Shown: piece after piece, positions 10,579 to 21,808 of the stretch
How positions within the stretch are numbered: position 1 is the stretch's first letter
Layout: the number at the start of each line of letters is the position of its first letter
Assembly (NCBI RefSeq): GCF_036373705.1
Contig: NC_089857.1
Coordinates: 35,350,784 to 35,414,783 of the forward strand
Length of the DNA stretch: 64,000 nt
Direction: 5' to 3'
DNA from: Amia ocellicauda
Lineage: Eukaryota; Chordata; Actinopteri; Amiiformes; Amiidae
Notes under the pieces: generated by a model
The model's input: the letters and a program-made list of their open reading frames with translations, nothing else
Told to the model about the DNA's origin: nothing
Database searches by the model: none
Program-made: the position numbers and the translations under genes

Positions 10579-12760
10579 ATGGCGTTTGCTTTGTATTTCT
10601 TTCAAGATAAGTCTGTGGAAGTGGGGAGAACGGATTTAATGAATGATTTAATTCTCTGGTAAAAGAATAACTGAATGTCCATCTCTAGAAGGGGACGACG
10701 GGTGGGTGCAGGTACGATGGCGCAGCGCTGGCAGAAAAGCAGCATCTAACACTGCAGAATATCCGGCCAAGATTCTCATGCTAAGCGGTGAGTTTATTTT
10801 TTAGGTGATGATGGGGGGAAGTTGGAGACATCAACTCGATGAACCAGTTGCTTTAAAATTATTTATGACGACCTAATGGACCTATCTTGTTAACTACGTT
10901 ATTTTTTTATTTACAATAATGTAATTATTTTATTTTGTTTTTAAAGCGCAATAAGGAACGCTGCCCTGAAAAGAAGGCCGCAAACAAAATGATAGAAAGT
11001 GTAAAAGAAGAGTTGATGGTTCAAATGAAAAGCACTTCTGATCAGCAAGTAAGCATTATGTTATTACCTTTTTGAAATTAGAATATTAGGCAGCAAATAT
11101 GCAATTGTATTCTGTTCAGTGAGTTATATGGATAGATTGTATGCAGGCTACATTATTAATATTTTAGTGGAGTTGCTTGGTGTGTGAGTTGAAACTACCG
11201 TACTGTACACTTGATTTGTGTTGTAGCCTTCTGAATCAGAGGAAGATGAGGACTCCAGAAGAAAGTTAAGTCAGGAGGTAAAAAGGCTTGGAGAGGAAAA
11301 TGAAAGGAACGACTTGTCAGAAATAGTGATGAAATCCTCAGTGCCCTCAAAGGTAATTTCTCCAGGAAAGAAACGTTTCATGATGTAAAACTGCAGTGTG
11401 CCCAGACATCACAGTTGTGTGCCTTCATGCCCATGTTAAAATATCATAAGGCTGCTTCTCATTATAAATGTGATTTTCATGGTCATTGCATGATAAATAT
11501 AATTCTTATCCTTCTTCTTCACCTTTACTTCTTTATAAAGACTTTCCATCAATTGTGAGTTCCTTGAAAGCCATGCTGGAGCGACGTCCATCGTCATGGT
11601 CCACCCCATCGTGCAGTGCATCAGATAATCCTTCTCCATCTCCATGTTTGAGTGTTGTGCCAGGGAATGTTATTGATGAGGTATGTTTCTAATACACAAG
11701 ATGCTGTGCTATCAACTAAAAGCTGCTATAGCAGATAAACATACCCGTATGAAGGATGCTACAGTATATAAACACAATCTTTTGTTTGTTATTACTGTCA
11801 TTTAAGGTGTTGTTTAATGATGTATAATAATTAAGAATTGTGGCGTTCTGAAGAACTCACCAGCGCTGAATTGGTGCTGAGTAAGACAGCTTCCCAAGTG
11901 TAAGAAATACCTGTTTTTAAAAACAATTGCAAACCTCCAGTGCTACGACACATGCCTTCAGATTTTTTAATGTATGTGTATCTGACCCGATAACTGTTTG
12001 AGTCTTGTCGCTGCACTGAAGGTTCGCAGTTCTTTTTAAAGAGTATCTCTTACTCTTTGGAGACTGTTCCACTACCATTAGGAACGGCTGTGTAGGAATT
12101 TAGTGCTGGTGAGTTCTTCAGAATGACACAATTCTGAACTTCCTTTGAATTAACATTTTTCAGATACCTTTGATGCCAGGATTTGCAGTTTGTGTATCTG
12201 CTCGCCAATTGAAGTCTCTAAAGAGCCTGAACCTTTCCGTCTACAATGGAGATCTTGCTGTCCTGGTGTTTGGAAGGGAAACCTTGGCTACATCCAGTCT
12301 GACTGGCCGGCAATCTGGAGCACACAAAACCTTGAATCCAAACCAGCCTTGGACCCTGAGAAGATTGCTGCCATAATCGGTGTGTAGGATGCATTAAGTA
12401 CAAATTTTAAAGTCTATGTACTATGTTAAAGGCACTGTGAATTTCTTGTTAGTGTTTTGTTAATTATTTCGCTGTTCAATTGGTAGTGATGGTGCGTTAT
12501 GATTTCAGTAAACAAATGAGAACATTCCCTCCGCAAGAGTGCCTATGAAATAGCTTCTATTGGGTATTTTCAGTCTGAAGGAAAACTCCTTGAAATCTTC
12601 TTTTCTGATATCCTTCTGTATTCAGAGTCTCTTGTCGTCTTGCCCGGCTCAGTATGCTTTTTTATTTTATTTTTATTTTACAGGGCATGCTATGGAGAAA
12701 TTCAAAGAAGTAACAGTGCAAGATGTCCGGAGAATCATACGCAAGAAATGCAACAATTAA
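10579..12760 (+). pseudogene. BEN-domain gene carried by the EnSpm-like element, broken
   Basis: Six exon-like blocks on the plus strand are bounded by GT/AG: 10579-10787, 10947-11048, 11227-11352, 11541-11680, 12164-12379 and 12684-12760. The start reads MAFALYFFQDKS. A frame change near 10655 leads into GDDGWVQVRWRSAGRKAAS and AEYPAKILML, then lysine/glutamate-rich and serine-rich linkers. The last two exons give LAVLVFGRETLATSSLTGRQ and, after a one-base loss near 12330, PALDPEKIAAIIG joined to HAMEKFKEVTVQDVRRIIRK and a final KCNN. This is the BEN fold, a DNA- and protein-binding domain. The junction of blocks 1 and 2 also fails to keep frame. It lies head to head with the transposase gene. 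Identification as BEN is good; its role as a transposon partner protein is inference. Confidence 0.68.
11836..12134. mobile_element. Small MITE with about 40-bp terminal inverted repeats
   Basis: The ends are near-perfect inverted repeats. The left reads TTCTGAAGAACTCACCAGC within 11836-11880, and the right carries its complement within 12096-12134, both bounded by AATTGTG-like sequence. The 299-bp unit has no coding capacity. It lies wholly inside the intron between blocks 4 and 5 of the BEN gene. The superfamily cannot be assigned from the ends alone. Confidence 0.72.
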
Positions 12761-13289
12761 TGCTTCAAACAAGTCAAGGCAGAAAGTGTGTGAGCCTGCA
12801 TTTCATGTACGGGAAAAAAAAAATGAAGCATATTGTTACTTAAAATAACCATGTTCATTTTAACATACCGTAGGTCAAAATAGGTCAACCAGATGTTTTG
12901 TTTTTTTGTATATATACAACCAGAATTCTTAGTTATTTGTAATTTCAAAGTCCATCCTATGCACAGATTATGGCATCAATATTTTCAATGTTCAAAGCTG
13001 GTTCAAGTGCTTATGCTATTGTTTAGCCCCCTTTCGGACTGAAACTATATAGCTAGATTGTCGGTATTGTCAGTTTGACAATATTGCTTTAAGTTTGTTA
13101 AGTACTGTTAATATGTTTAAATACTCTTTCACTAAACATTAAATGTGTCTGAGTCACATCTTGTGTCTTGAGTTTCTACCAGTAAGGGTATACAAGTGAT
13201 TCCTTTATTTTAAAGATGTTAAATATACAGTAGTATGTTTCTTGTAAAGTTTGAAGTGGAAGTCATACCAGACACATGACCCCGAGTGT

Positions 13290-13760
13290 TAAAGTATTGT
13301 TTAAGTAAACAGTTAACTTTAGTATACTTACGACCCATGTTTTTAAACATTTATAGTTATAGTATACATTTAAATATTTCAGTAAATCTTATTAAATTGA
13401 AAGTGTATTACAGAGATTACTTTGGAAGAGTATCTCTGTAGTGCACTTTCAAGTACAAGTCAAAATATTAAAAAGTATACTTTTAAGTATTTCAAAAAGT
13501 CTGCTTCATAAATTGAAAGTACACTTCAAATTATTCAAAAGTATACTTTTAAGTATTTCAAAAGGTATACCTCATAAATTTAAAGTGCACTTCAAAGTAT
13601 ACTTTTAATTTTTCATGAAGTCTACTTTTTAAGTTGAAAGTGCATTACACAGAAACTTTTAAGTATTCAAAAGTAAACTTAAAATATACTTTAAGTGTAC
13701 TTTGAAGTGTACTAAATAAACAAAAAAGTGGGCCAATTTAGTCTACTTAGTACAAAATTT
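13290..13760. repeat. Subterminal array of AAGTATACTT-like palindromes
   Basis: More than a dozen copies of the motif AAGTRYACTT or close variants (AAGTATACTT, AAGTGCACTT, AAGTGTACTT, AAGTCTACTT) occur in both orientations, often joined by TTAAGTATTTCAAAA. Related copies lie at 2720-2740 and 3933-4000 at the left end and at 15348-15440 at the right end, on both sides of the Tc1 copies that split them. Subterminal repeats recognised by element-encoded proteins are a known feature of CACTA transposons; use as such here is inferred. Confidence 0.75.
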
Positions 13761-13771
13761 GTATATACATA

Positions 13772-15345
13772 CAGTGAGGGAAAAAAGTATTTGATCCCCT
13801 GCTGATTTTGTATGTTTGCCCACTGACAAAGAAAAGATCAGTCTATAATTTTAATGGTAGGTGTATTTTAACAGTGAGGGACAGAATAACAGCAAAAAAA
13901 TCCAGAAAAACGCATTTCAAAAATGTGCATGTTAATGAGGGAAATAATTATTTGATCCCCTATCAATCGGCAAGATTTCTGGCTCCCAGGTGTCTTTTAT
14001 ACAGGTAATGAGCTGAGATTAGGAGCACTCCCTTTAAGAGAGTGCTCCTAATCTCAGCTCGTTACCTGTATAAAAGACACCTGTCCACAGAAGCAATCAA
14101 TCAATCAGATTCCAAACTCTCCACCATGGCCAAGACCAAAGAGCTGTCCAAGGATGTCAGGGACAAGATTGTAGACCTACACAAGGCTGGAAGGGCTACA
14201 AGACCATCGCCAAGCAGCTTGGTGAGAAGGTGACAACAGTTGGTGCGATTATTCGCAAATGGAAGAAACACAAAATAACTGTAAGTCTCCCTCGCTCTGG
14301 GGCTCCATGCAAGATCTCACCTCGTGGAGTTTCAATGATCATGAGAACGGTGAGGAATCAGCCCAGAACTACACGGGAGGATCTTGTTAATGATCTCAAG
14401 GCAGCTGGGACCCTTGTCACCAAAAAAACAATTGGTAACACACTACGCTGTGAAGGACTGAAATCCTGCAGCACCCACAAGGTCCCCCTGCTCAAGAAAG
14501 CACATGTACAGGCCCGTCTGAAGTTTGCCAATGAACATCTGAATGATTCAGAGGAGAACTGGGTGAAAGTGTTGTGGTCAGATGAGACCAAAATCGAGCT
14601 CTTTGGCATCAACTCAACTCGCCGTGTTTGGAGGAGGAGGAATGACCCCAAGAACACCATTCCCACCGTCAAACATGGAGGTGGAAACATTATGCTTTGG
14701 GGGTGTTTTTCTGCTAAGGGGACAGGACAACTGCACCGCATCAAAGGGACGATGGACGGGGCCATGTACCGTCAAATCTTTGGTGAGACCCTCCTTCCCT
14801 CAGCCAGGGCATTGAAAATGGGTCGTGGATGGGTATTCCAGCATGACAATGACCCAAAACACACAGCCAAGGCAACAAAGGAGTGGCTCAAGAGGAAGCA
14901 CGTTAAGGTCCTGGAGTGGCCTAGCCAGTCTCCAGACCTTAATCCCATAGAAAATCTGTGGAGGGAGATGAAGGTTTGAGTTGCCAAACGTCAGCCTCGA
15001 AACCTTAATGACTTGGAGAGGATCTGCAAAGAGGAGTGGGACAAAATCCCTCCTGAGATGTGTGCAAACCTGGTGGCCAACTACAAGAAACGTCTGACCT
15101 CTGTGATTGCCAACAAGGGTTTTGCCACCAAGTACTAAGTCGAAGGGGTCAAATACTTATTTCCCTCATTAACATGCAAATCAATTTATAACTTTTTTGA
15201 AATGCGTTTTTCTGGATTTTTTTGTTGTTATTCTGTCTCTCACTGTTAAAATACACCTACCATTAAAATTATAGACTGATCATTTCTTTGTCAGTGGGTA
15301 AACGTACAAAATCAGCAGGGGATCAAATACTTTTTTCCCTCACTG
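13772..15345 (+). mobile_element. Tc1-like transposon B (1574 bp), nearly intact
   Basis: A full-length Tc1-like element with long terminal inverted repeats (outermost CAGTGAGGGAAAAAAGTATT, similar for roughly 200 bp into each side). It is flanked by TA at 13770-13771 and 15346-15347. It inserted into the right subterminal array of the EnSpm-like element. Between the left terminal repeat and the gene is a 44-bp inverted repeat (13987-14030 and 14040-14083). The transposase reading has only two visible lesions, so this is the youngest-looking Tc1 copy in the window. Confidence 0.93.
14126..15138 (+). pseudogene. Tc1-like transposase B, one deletion and one stop
   Basis: It starts [20 protein letters not shown] at 14126. 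A one-base deletion in the run near 14190 shifts the frame within the first helix-turn-helix. The shifted frame then stays open through the second DNA-binding region, [12 protein letters not shown] (first catalytic Asp), [13 protein letters not shown] (second Asp) and [17 protein letters not shown] (third acidic residue, DD34E arrangement). A TGA at 14977-14979 replaces what the family usually has as an arginine CGA codon, consistent with CpG decay. The tail ends [10 protein letters not shown] at 15138. Total length fits a 337-residue transposase minus one base. It would not give active enzyme as read, unless one of the two lesions is an assembly error. Confidence 0.9.
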
Positions 15346-15443
15346 TAAGTACATTTCTAGTTTACTTAAAAATCCATTCAAAATAGTGTACTTTATATAC
15401 TTAAGTATACTTACAAAAATAAACTTTAGTATACTATTTGTTT

Positions 15444-15454
15444 GTAAGGGTATG
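15444..15454 (-). repeat. Right terminal inverted repeat of EnSpm-like element
   Basis: GTAAGGGTATG, the exact complement of 2701-2711, immediately outside the last AGTATACT subterminal motif. Sequence outside it (from 15455) is AT-rich with no sign of the element. Confidence 0.55.
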
Positions 15455-16197
15455 GATTTTTTAAATTATATAATTCCTGATAAAATGTCCAATCTGCGAC
15501 TCATCCAGTTTTAGTGAATGCCATAGGAAGAAATCCTAAAATGATTAGAACTCAACCATTCATATAAATTAATTATCCCTATTCTGTTTTTTTCAGATAA
15601 ACTGAAACTACCTTGAAAGACAACTTGCAGTTTCTTCCCCAACACGTTTACTTTATTTGTGGACAGCATTAATCAAAATACAGCAGATGGCACTAAAGTT
15701 TCACATTTGCATTTGTCTTTCAGATTCACATTGTAAAATGCAGTTTCCCCTTTAAACACTGACCTGTTGAAAAATACTTGTAAAATATTTGATGTATACA
15801 GTTATAGGTTATATCTATACAGTCTATTTATTTATTTAATTCATCTTTAACAGTTAACTGGTAATGGTAATTGCATACTGGGGACTTCAGCAGGCAAAAT
15901 GGTATTACTTTTTGTTTTTGTTTTTAAATGTTAATTATTTTCGGAAGAAAAACAGAAGGGGATGTTTTGTTTGCTTGTTTCAGTTATCTTTGACACAGAA
16001 TTACAATATTGCCAGTTTTCCTAGTCAGTATTACCATGGCTTATGTGACAAGGGAACAAAGAAGTAGTCATGCAGAAGAACATTTTGCAGTTATATTCCT
16101 GTTGTTTAATTTTAGTTTTTACCAACCAGCATATCCAGAATAACCATACGCCCTAACATGAGGTAAAGTGTATCTTCTGAATGCACCACACTAATTG

Positions 16198-16224
16198 TTG
16201 TGTGTGTGTGTGTGTGTGTGTGTG
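16198..16224. repeat. (TG)n microsatellite
   Basis: About 13 uninterrupted TG units. Likely polymorphic in length; no function seen. Confidence 0.95.
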
Positions 16225-17515
16225 TTCTAGTGTGTTTGTAACCAGGGCAAATTGTATACTTTCAGAACAGAACATTTCATAAAACCTGACAAATAATAAT
16301 AAAAAAAAAACCATTTCAGAACCCTTTCTCTGGGTAATTATATTAATACCCAAAAGGCATGAAATACCTAATATCAAACATGTGACACCTATGATATTAC
16401 TCATGACATGTTATAGCTGAAGCATTCATTTCTGATTAAACAATTCACTCATTAAAATGTGTTAACAAATTTGTAAAAGAGGAAAATAAATATGTAATGC
16501 AATACTTGTTCTGTAATTACTATAAAGCAAAAACAAAACAAAACAACACTCAAATCAGTTCAGCCAATTCATTTGAAGTGGTGCAATGTGTATCACATGC
16601 TTTGGTTCATGCTTGGCACACTGAGGAAGATTGAAGGACACACAAAATGGCATTCTTTGTTGAAGAAAATTAAGCATTTCCTTCTGGCTTTGATGCAGAG
16701 AAAAGCAAGGAAAGAAACTGAATAAAGAAAGCTGTATGAGTTTCCATGAAAGGAATGAAAGAGCTTTATGGTGTTATATTTGGTTTGGCTTGTGCTGTCT
16801 GGAAGGTTATGGAAAGAACACACCATGTTATCTGAAATGATAGGCCCAAAGAGAACCAGCCAAACAGGCACACTGCCACTGTTTCAGAGGGCAAATTGGA
16901 AAATATTATAAGCAATGAAAGTCAAAGCTTAAGGTTCAAAGAACAAAATTAATGAAGTACTGCAACACTGAAAGAAAAGTTTTTTAAAACATCCAATAAT
17001 AGTATAAATGCAAAATGCCCTGAATTGTCCACAGGGGCTGGTGGCCGGAGGGTTGCTGAATAACTTGTCGACTAGGGTGGAGGACTGGGGGCTATATCAC
17101 CAAAATAGGATGAATATGAATACAATATCTATAAGCACCTAAGTACAGAGAAAGTAAAATTCCCCCATTTCAATCAGAATCGCCCCATTTGAAAATGATT
17201 TCCCCCCCCATACAATTGCCCATGAAATCTCCCCCACCCCCTATTTTTTCCACTATGGCTTTCATTTTCCGCCAGTCTGGCAACAGCATGTGAAACATAG
17301 CTCATCCAATTGCATGTGCACGACTGCAGATGTCAACATCAACAAAATGACAATAGCCAATGAAGAAATAATATTCATGTGCCCAGTACATCTCATTATC
17401 TTTATTGGCCAATGGTCAGACTGTCACGACAAAGAACTTGCTCGGCTTTTTAAACCGTTCGGCGCTGGCTGTGTCTATCTCGTGGTGTTGTGGCCACCAC
17501 GAAAATTACATACAC

Positions 17516-17517
<2 letters not shown>

Positions 17518-17556
<39 letters not shown>
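17518..17556. repeat. (AT)n microsatellite
   Basis: About 19 AT units in a row. A self-complementary tract that could extrude as a cruciform; otherwise a simple repeat. Confidence 0.95.
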
Positions 17557-17560
<4 letters not shown>

Positions 17561-17888
17561 CTACATTATGACACGAATACAGCCATTAATTGCATATACT
17601 GTATGTATAGGGAACGCAATGAAAAGCAGCTGACTCAAGCCCGCCCTCATAATTCAGCGGCCATAATCTCATATTTATTCTTTTAGAACAAAACACAACC
17701 AGGTTCATCAACATCTGACCAAGAATATGTGACCGCAGCAATAAAGGACCAGGTCGGTAAAAATGAATGAGGTTGAAAATAAGTTGCAGCAATTATGAGT
17801 GTTATTGATGGAATAGTTTTAAATACCAATAAATCATGCAAAATATAATATATACTTGGGGAAACGTGTTAGACTCCATTACAATGTA

Positions 17889-18629
17889 CACTACCGGAAC
17901 ACCTACATTTTTCCAGTTTTCATTGAAATTTATGCAGGTTAATCTCTTAATGTTTAATGTACTCTGAAATTAAAGCATAGAACAAATAAACAACTGGAGA
18001 TAAAAAATAAATCATAACATCGTTTTAACAAAATGTAACCCCTTAAGCTGACAAACCCCTCTGGTACTCTTAAAAGGGCACCAAATCTGTGTGCTTCTCT
18101 TTAATCCCATGTGCACTCTCCACTGTTGTGTTGATTGCCAAGTGTTTGGTATCCCATAAGTGGAGACCTCTCAGCTTTGATGTGAAGCATTCTCTGATGT
18201 GAAACATTTGTTTTTTTGTGGGGGGATACTTGGTCTGAGTAGCAATACAAAATCTCAGAAAATATTGACAACTATGACGTATTCTGGAACCAGAGAGTCT
18301 ACTGATCAAAACAAGGCCATCCATGTTTTTGTAGAAGCAACACACACCCATAGAGAGCTCAAAATGTCAAGATGGAAAACTGTTTACAGTGTACTAATAC
18401 ACAGCGATTTGACATAATTGGATCTGAACTTCTCTGTGTTTGATAGAACATCAAATAATACATACTGGAATAATCATTAGGTTGTTGATCAAAACAAGCC
18501 TACTTGTAAAGAAATCTGATTGAAACTGAGTGATCTGTGACCATCTGAATATGAGACCCCCCCAGAGCAGACTGTGTGTTTAGCCCCCAGGCTAAAATGG
18601 GGGTGTTCTAAAACTTTTGACCGGTAGTG
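17889..18629. mobile_element. Tc1-type relic or MITE (741 bp)
   Basis: The left end starts CACTACCGG after TA (17887-17888) and has lost about 10 bases of the terminal repeat. The right end reads GGTGTTCTAAAACTTTTGAC followed by CGGTAGTG, the well-known end of a fish Tc1 family. The right TA has decayed to AA. The interior has no transposase that I can read, so it is a deletion derivative. Confidence 0.72.
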
Positions 18630-21318
18630 AATACAAAGGTTAGATTGTTTCAAGCAATTTTATTGTATTGTATGGCAGTTATGTCAAACATAAAAAGGAT
18701 TTAACATATTTTCTGATGTGTTCACTTCAGTTACACGTTGAGTGTTTTTTTGTCTATGTATTGACATGACATGGATTTTGTTGGTTTAGAAGAACATTGA
18801 TCTTGACTTTAATCTCTTATATGGATTCAGGTTGTGGTTACTGTGTGTACTGTACTACAGTAATGAGTAATTGTTGCAGAGTAATAATAGCATTTATTTG
18901 ACCATCACCAGAGTGCTCATGTGTGGCTATGCGGTGAAGAAAATGAAAATGTGTGGTGAATAATAAGATTAAGAAAATGCTTAATTTTTATTTGTTGATT
19001 ACAATATTGGTCAGAGAATAAAAAGGGTACTGCTTTTTTGTCTTCAGGCCCCCAAAGATGTAGATGGAAGATTTGTGATATAGTGGAACAGAAGGCCAGT
19101 AGAACTGCACGGTTTTGAGGCCAATTAGTCATTACAAAGGCAGCTGCTGACAGAGTGGGGAAGAGGAATATTGCTACAGGTAAAGCTTCTGTTTTGGAAG
19201 AAAGAGTTTTTATTTTGGGCTACTGAGACTACAATTATTTGTTTAATTACTCCAATTGAATGTAATTTTACTGGAGTTCTAGGTCTGTCTCACTTTTATC
19301 CAGGCCACAGATCATCTGTTCACATCTTAGGCCAATAATACTTTCAGTAATGTATTAAACTGTAGTGAAACATTTTTAAATAATTAACTGGAACGGTTAT
19401 CTCTCCTTATTTCATAGATATCCAGTTTATGTAAACAAAGCTACTAGATTTCATTTCTTTGTTGAATCGTCACGTGATACAAGCATCAAGAGGTTTCGCA
19501 TGAGATGCATTATGGAAGGTTTCTTGGATGTGCGATTAACTCAGGCAACAGAACATTCTGACCAAGAAACCAGCGACATATCAGTGTGACCTGCTTCTTT
19601 CATTGCCATGGCTCTTTGAGATGTTTTCTGTTTTAATAGCACGGCTTCGTTTCCTTGACGTACCCTGTGTTCCAACCCTCTTATTTTGTTGTGCAGAGCA
19701 CGAAGATAATCTGTTTTTGCATTCTCCCCGTAAAGATAGTTACTAACAATATTTGCTTCATGTGCCTGTCCAGGAGTGATAAAGCAAGATTTTGGTGTCG
19801 TGCCCATGTGGAGATTATGTTCCCAGAACTCCCATGGAACAGTCCATGAGAGTTAAACTGTGAAAGCTCAAAGTGAGTTTTAATAAGTAAAAACAGAGGA
19901 AAAATAACCTACAATTTTGTAAGAAAAAAAGACTATTATCATCTTATGGATGTGGATGGTGTTTTAAAATATACAGAATAATGATTACAAAGCTTTCATT
20001 GTTATCTTTGGCTGTTTATTAACTTTAACACGGAGAACAACAAGTTGGCTTGCTTTCAGTTTTATTAGAACAATACAGGTCTGAGAAAGACATTAAGTTC
20101 TTTGATGAATGGAAGGTTCATGAACTTTCTGACCCATAAACTTTAAGTACATATATTCTCAGTGGCAAAATGTCTGTTTGTTATTGAGTATTGTTAGCTA
20201 TGTATTGTACAGTGAAGCCTCTGCCTTTTCATGCAAGACTGTCAATAGTGAAATATGTATTCTGGAAGATAATGTACACATACGTTCTGGTCCTTTTATA
20301 ATCTCACCTAATAGAAAAAGACAATTCAGTAAAAACAATTATATCAGGCATTTCTGAAGAGCAATCTCCTTCTTGATTGCATTACTGGAGTTTGTTGAAC
20401 AGTAGCATAGGGACAGTCACATACTGGTTCTTTCAATCGAAATCATTTCTTGAACACAGTCTAGTCCTTAATTATATCAATTAATTCACCCAGTCCAGAA
20501 GCAAGCACTTTTTTGTGAGGACATCCTCTGTAAAAGTCTGTGATCTGCAATAGATGCCCTCGCGAAATGAATCCTGTAGTATTGCCTAGGATCCTACAGC
20601 ACAGGTTGGCCTTGGAGATCTGTGGGACTTTCTGGGTTCTGTAATATTGTAGCCCTTAAGTAATCAATTGACACATTAATTGAGCTGGTAAAAATCTTCA
20701 TTCACTGCAGGTAGGCAGGTAGTTAGTGTTCTCTATAAAAGCAGCAGACTTATGGCTCTCTATAGCAGGGGTTGGCCTGTAGAGGTCTATGGTTAAGGCT
20801 ATTGGATTGTCTAGTGTCCTTCATCATGCCAAAGGAGACATTGTTTGTTAAAAGGGGATTAGGAATACAAATAACCTCTTGCCATAAATTGACCAAAACA
20901 CTGGTATATTATATTAATTATATTACACAGAATTAATTCACATAGTTTGTAGTGACCTTTCTACAAGCATGCCAACCACTTTAGACATTTTGAGATTCTG
21001 CTGCCTGGTATTTAACTGGAGAAATGTCAAGTCTACTCAAGGCAGCATAACTCTAAAGGAATGTGTACACAGCATTCTACCAGCTATCATATGGCATTGA
21101 GTAGAGTCAATAGGACTGGTCATGTCTGTCAAGTTAAATTAGCTATTTATGTATGTATGTTCAGGGTTTTTCAGATTGTAGGTGTTTGTTGTTTCAATTG
21201 ACTATAAATATAATTTTGCAGGGGGGGAGGGGTATACTTAAAGTATAAGGTATAGGCTACTTATTAGTTTTATTGTTTTGCTACTAAACTAATTTTAATG
21301 TATTGTTTACCTCATACA
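18630..21318. other. Intergenic region downstream of HSD17B3
   Basis: Mostly unique AT-rich DNA with no recognised gene, apart from one exon-like ORF at 19664-19828 described separately. No terminal inverted repeats or LINE tails were noticed. Confidence 0.45.
19664..19828 (-). CDS. Unrecognised exon-like ORF
   Basis: On the minus strand an open frame reads FWEHNLHMGTTPKSC, then ITPGQAHEANIVSNYLYGEN, AKTDYLRALHNKIRGLEHR, and meets a strong donor (AGG followed by GTACGT) at 19663. The composition, rich in charged residues with a predicted helical LRALHNKIRGLEHR stretch, looks protein-like and unlike the surrounding AT-rich noise. The frame continues past the donor to 19541 without a stop. No convincing upstream acceptor in the same frame was found; a good acceptor near 19862 leads at once to an in-frame TAA. 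It could be an exon of an unidentified gene, a first exon starting at the internal Met (19807), or a fragment of a dead gene copy. I do not recognise the family. Confidence 0.35.
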
Positions 21319-21324
21319 TTTATT
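21319..21324 (-). terminator. HSD17B3: Candidate polyadenylation signal of HSD17B3
   Basis: AATAAA on the minus strand, about 155 bases after the HSD17B3 stop codon. It is the first canonical signal downstream. Cleavage site not determinable. Confidence 0.5.
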
Positions 21325-21478
21325 AAATTGCAACTGATTCAAATGAGAAATGTTGAGAAACTCAAATGTAATTAATTGAATTCAAGACTCTTCCCATTAA
21401 TAGTATTAAAGCTACTCACAAATCGGTCATATCAGATAACAGCATAACAATTTTCCAGCTCATAATTAAATATGCACG

Positions 21479-21730
21479 TTACTTGAAAGTTTTCATCCTT
21501 TGATTTACATATTCCAGGAATTTCCTTTGCAGTACTTCACTGTGTAGTATTTTTAGTGGAATTTTCCAAATTATCCATCCCTGTGTGGAAAAAAAATATT
21601 ATAAAATATATATGGTATTTTCTCACCAAGTGTATTTTGGCCAATTATTTATGGTAAATTACATCAGCTCTTGATTTTTAAACTTAACACCTACAAATGG
21701 CCTACATGTTTTTATTTTTCTTGGAAAAGC

Positions 21731-21808
<78 letters not shown>

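Larger units (their letters stand above)
2701..15454. mobile_element. Large EnSpm/CACTA-like DNA transposon, decayed, two genes
   Basis: An 11-bp inverted repeat, CATACCCTTAC at 2701-2711 and its complement at 15444-15454, bounds about 12.75 kb. Inside are a minus-strand gene for a DUF4218-type transposase (10308 down to about 4436) and a plus-strand BEN-domain gene (10579-12760). They read outward from a shared region near 10310-10580. Both ends carry subterminal clusters of AAGTATACTT-like palindromes, a known trait of CACTA elements. The outermost bases are not the usual CACTA/CACTG and I see no clear target-site duplication, so the exact ends are less certain than the content. Later insertions (two Tc1 elements, an L2 LINE, hAT-like pieces, a long hairpin repeat, a MITE) account for a large part of the length. 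Both genes are broken, so this copy is not autonomous. Confidence 0.62.
15455..17886. other. AT-rich intergenic DNA with microsatellites
   Basis: No coding sequence or complete mobile element is recognised. Two microsatellites are present and listed separately. Open frames here are short, lack conserved motifs, and some run through the (AT) repeat, so they are not called as genes. Confidence 0.5.

Noticed and set aside
10398-10580. 60-codon minus-strand frame between the transposase and BEN genes
   Set aside because: It overlaps the shared 5' region and the BEN start codon on the other strand; no similarity recognised and it is shorter than expected for a gene.
14358-14765. Minus-strand frame across Tc1 element B
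   Set aside because: Antisense shadow of the transposase.
17290-17571. 93-codon frame ending in an isoleucine/tyrosine run
   Set aside because: The end is translation of the (AT)n microsatellite, the rest has no motif, and no splice or promoter support.
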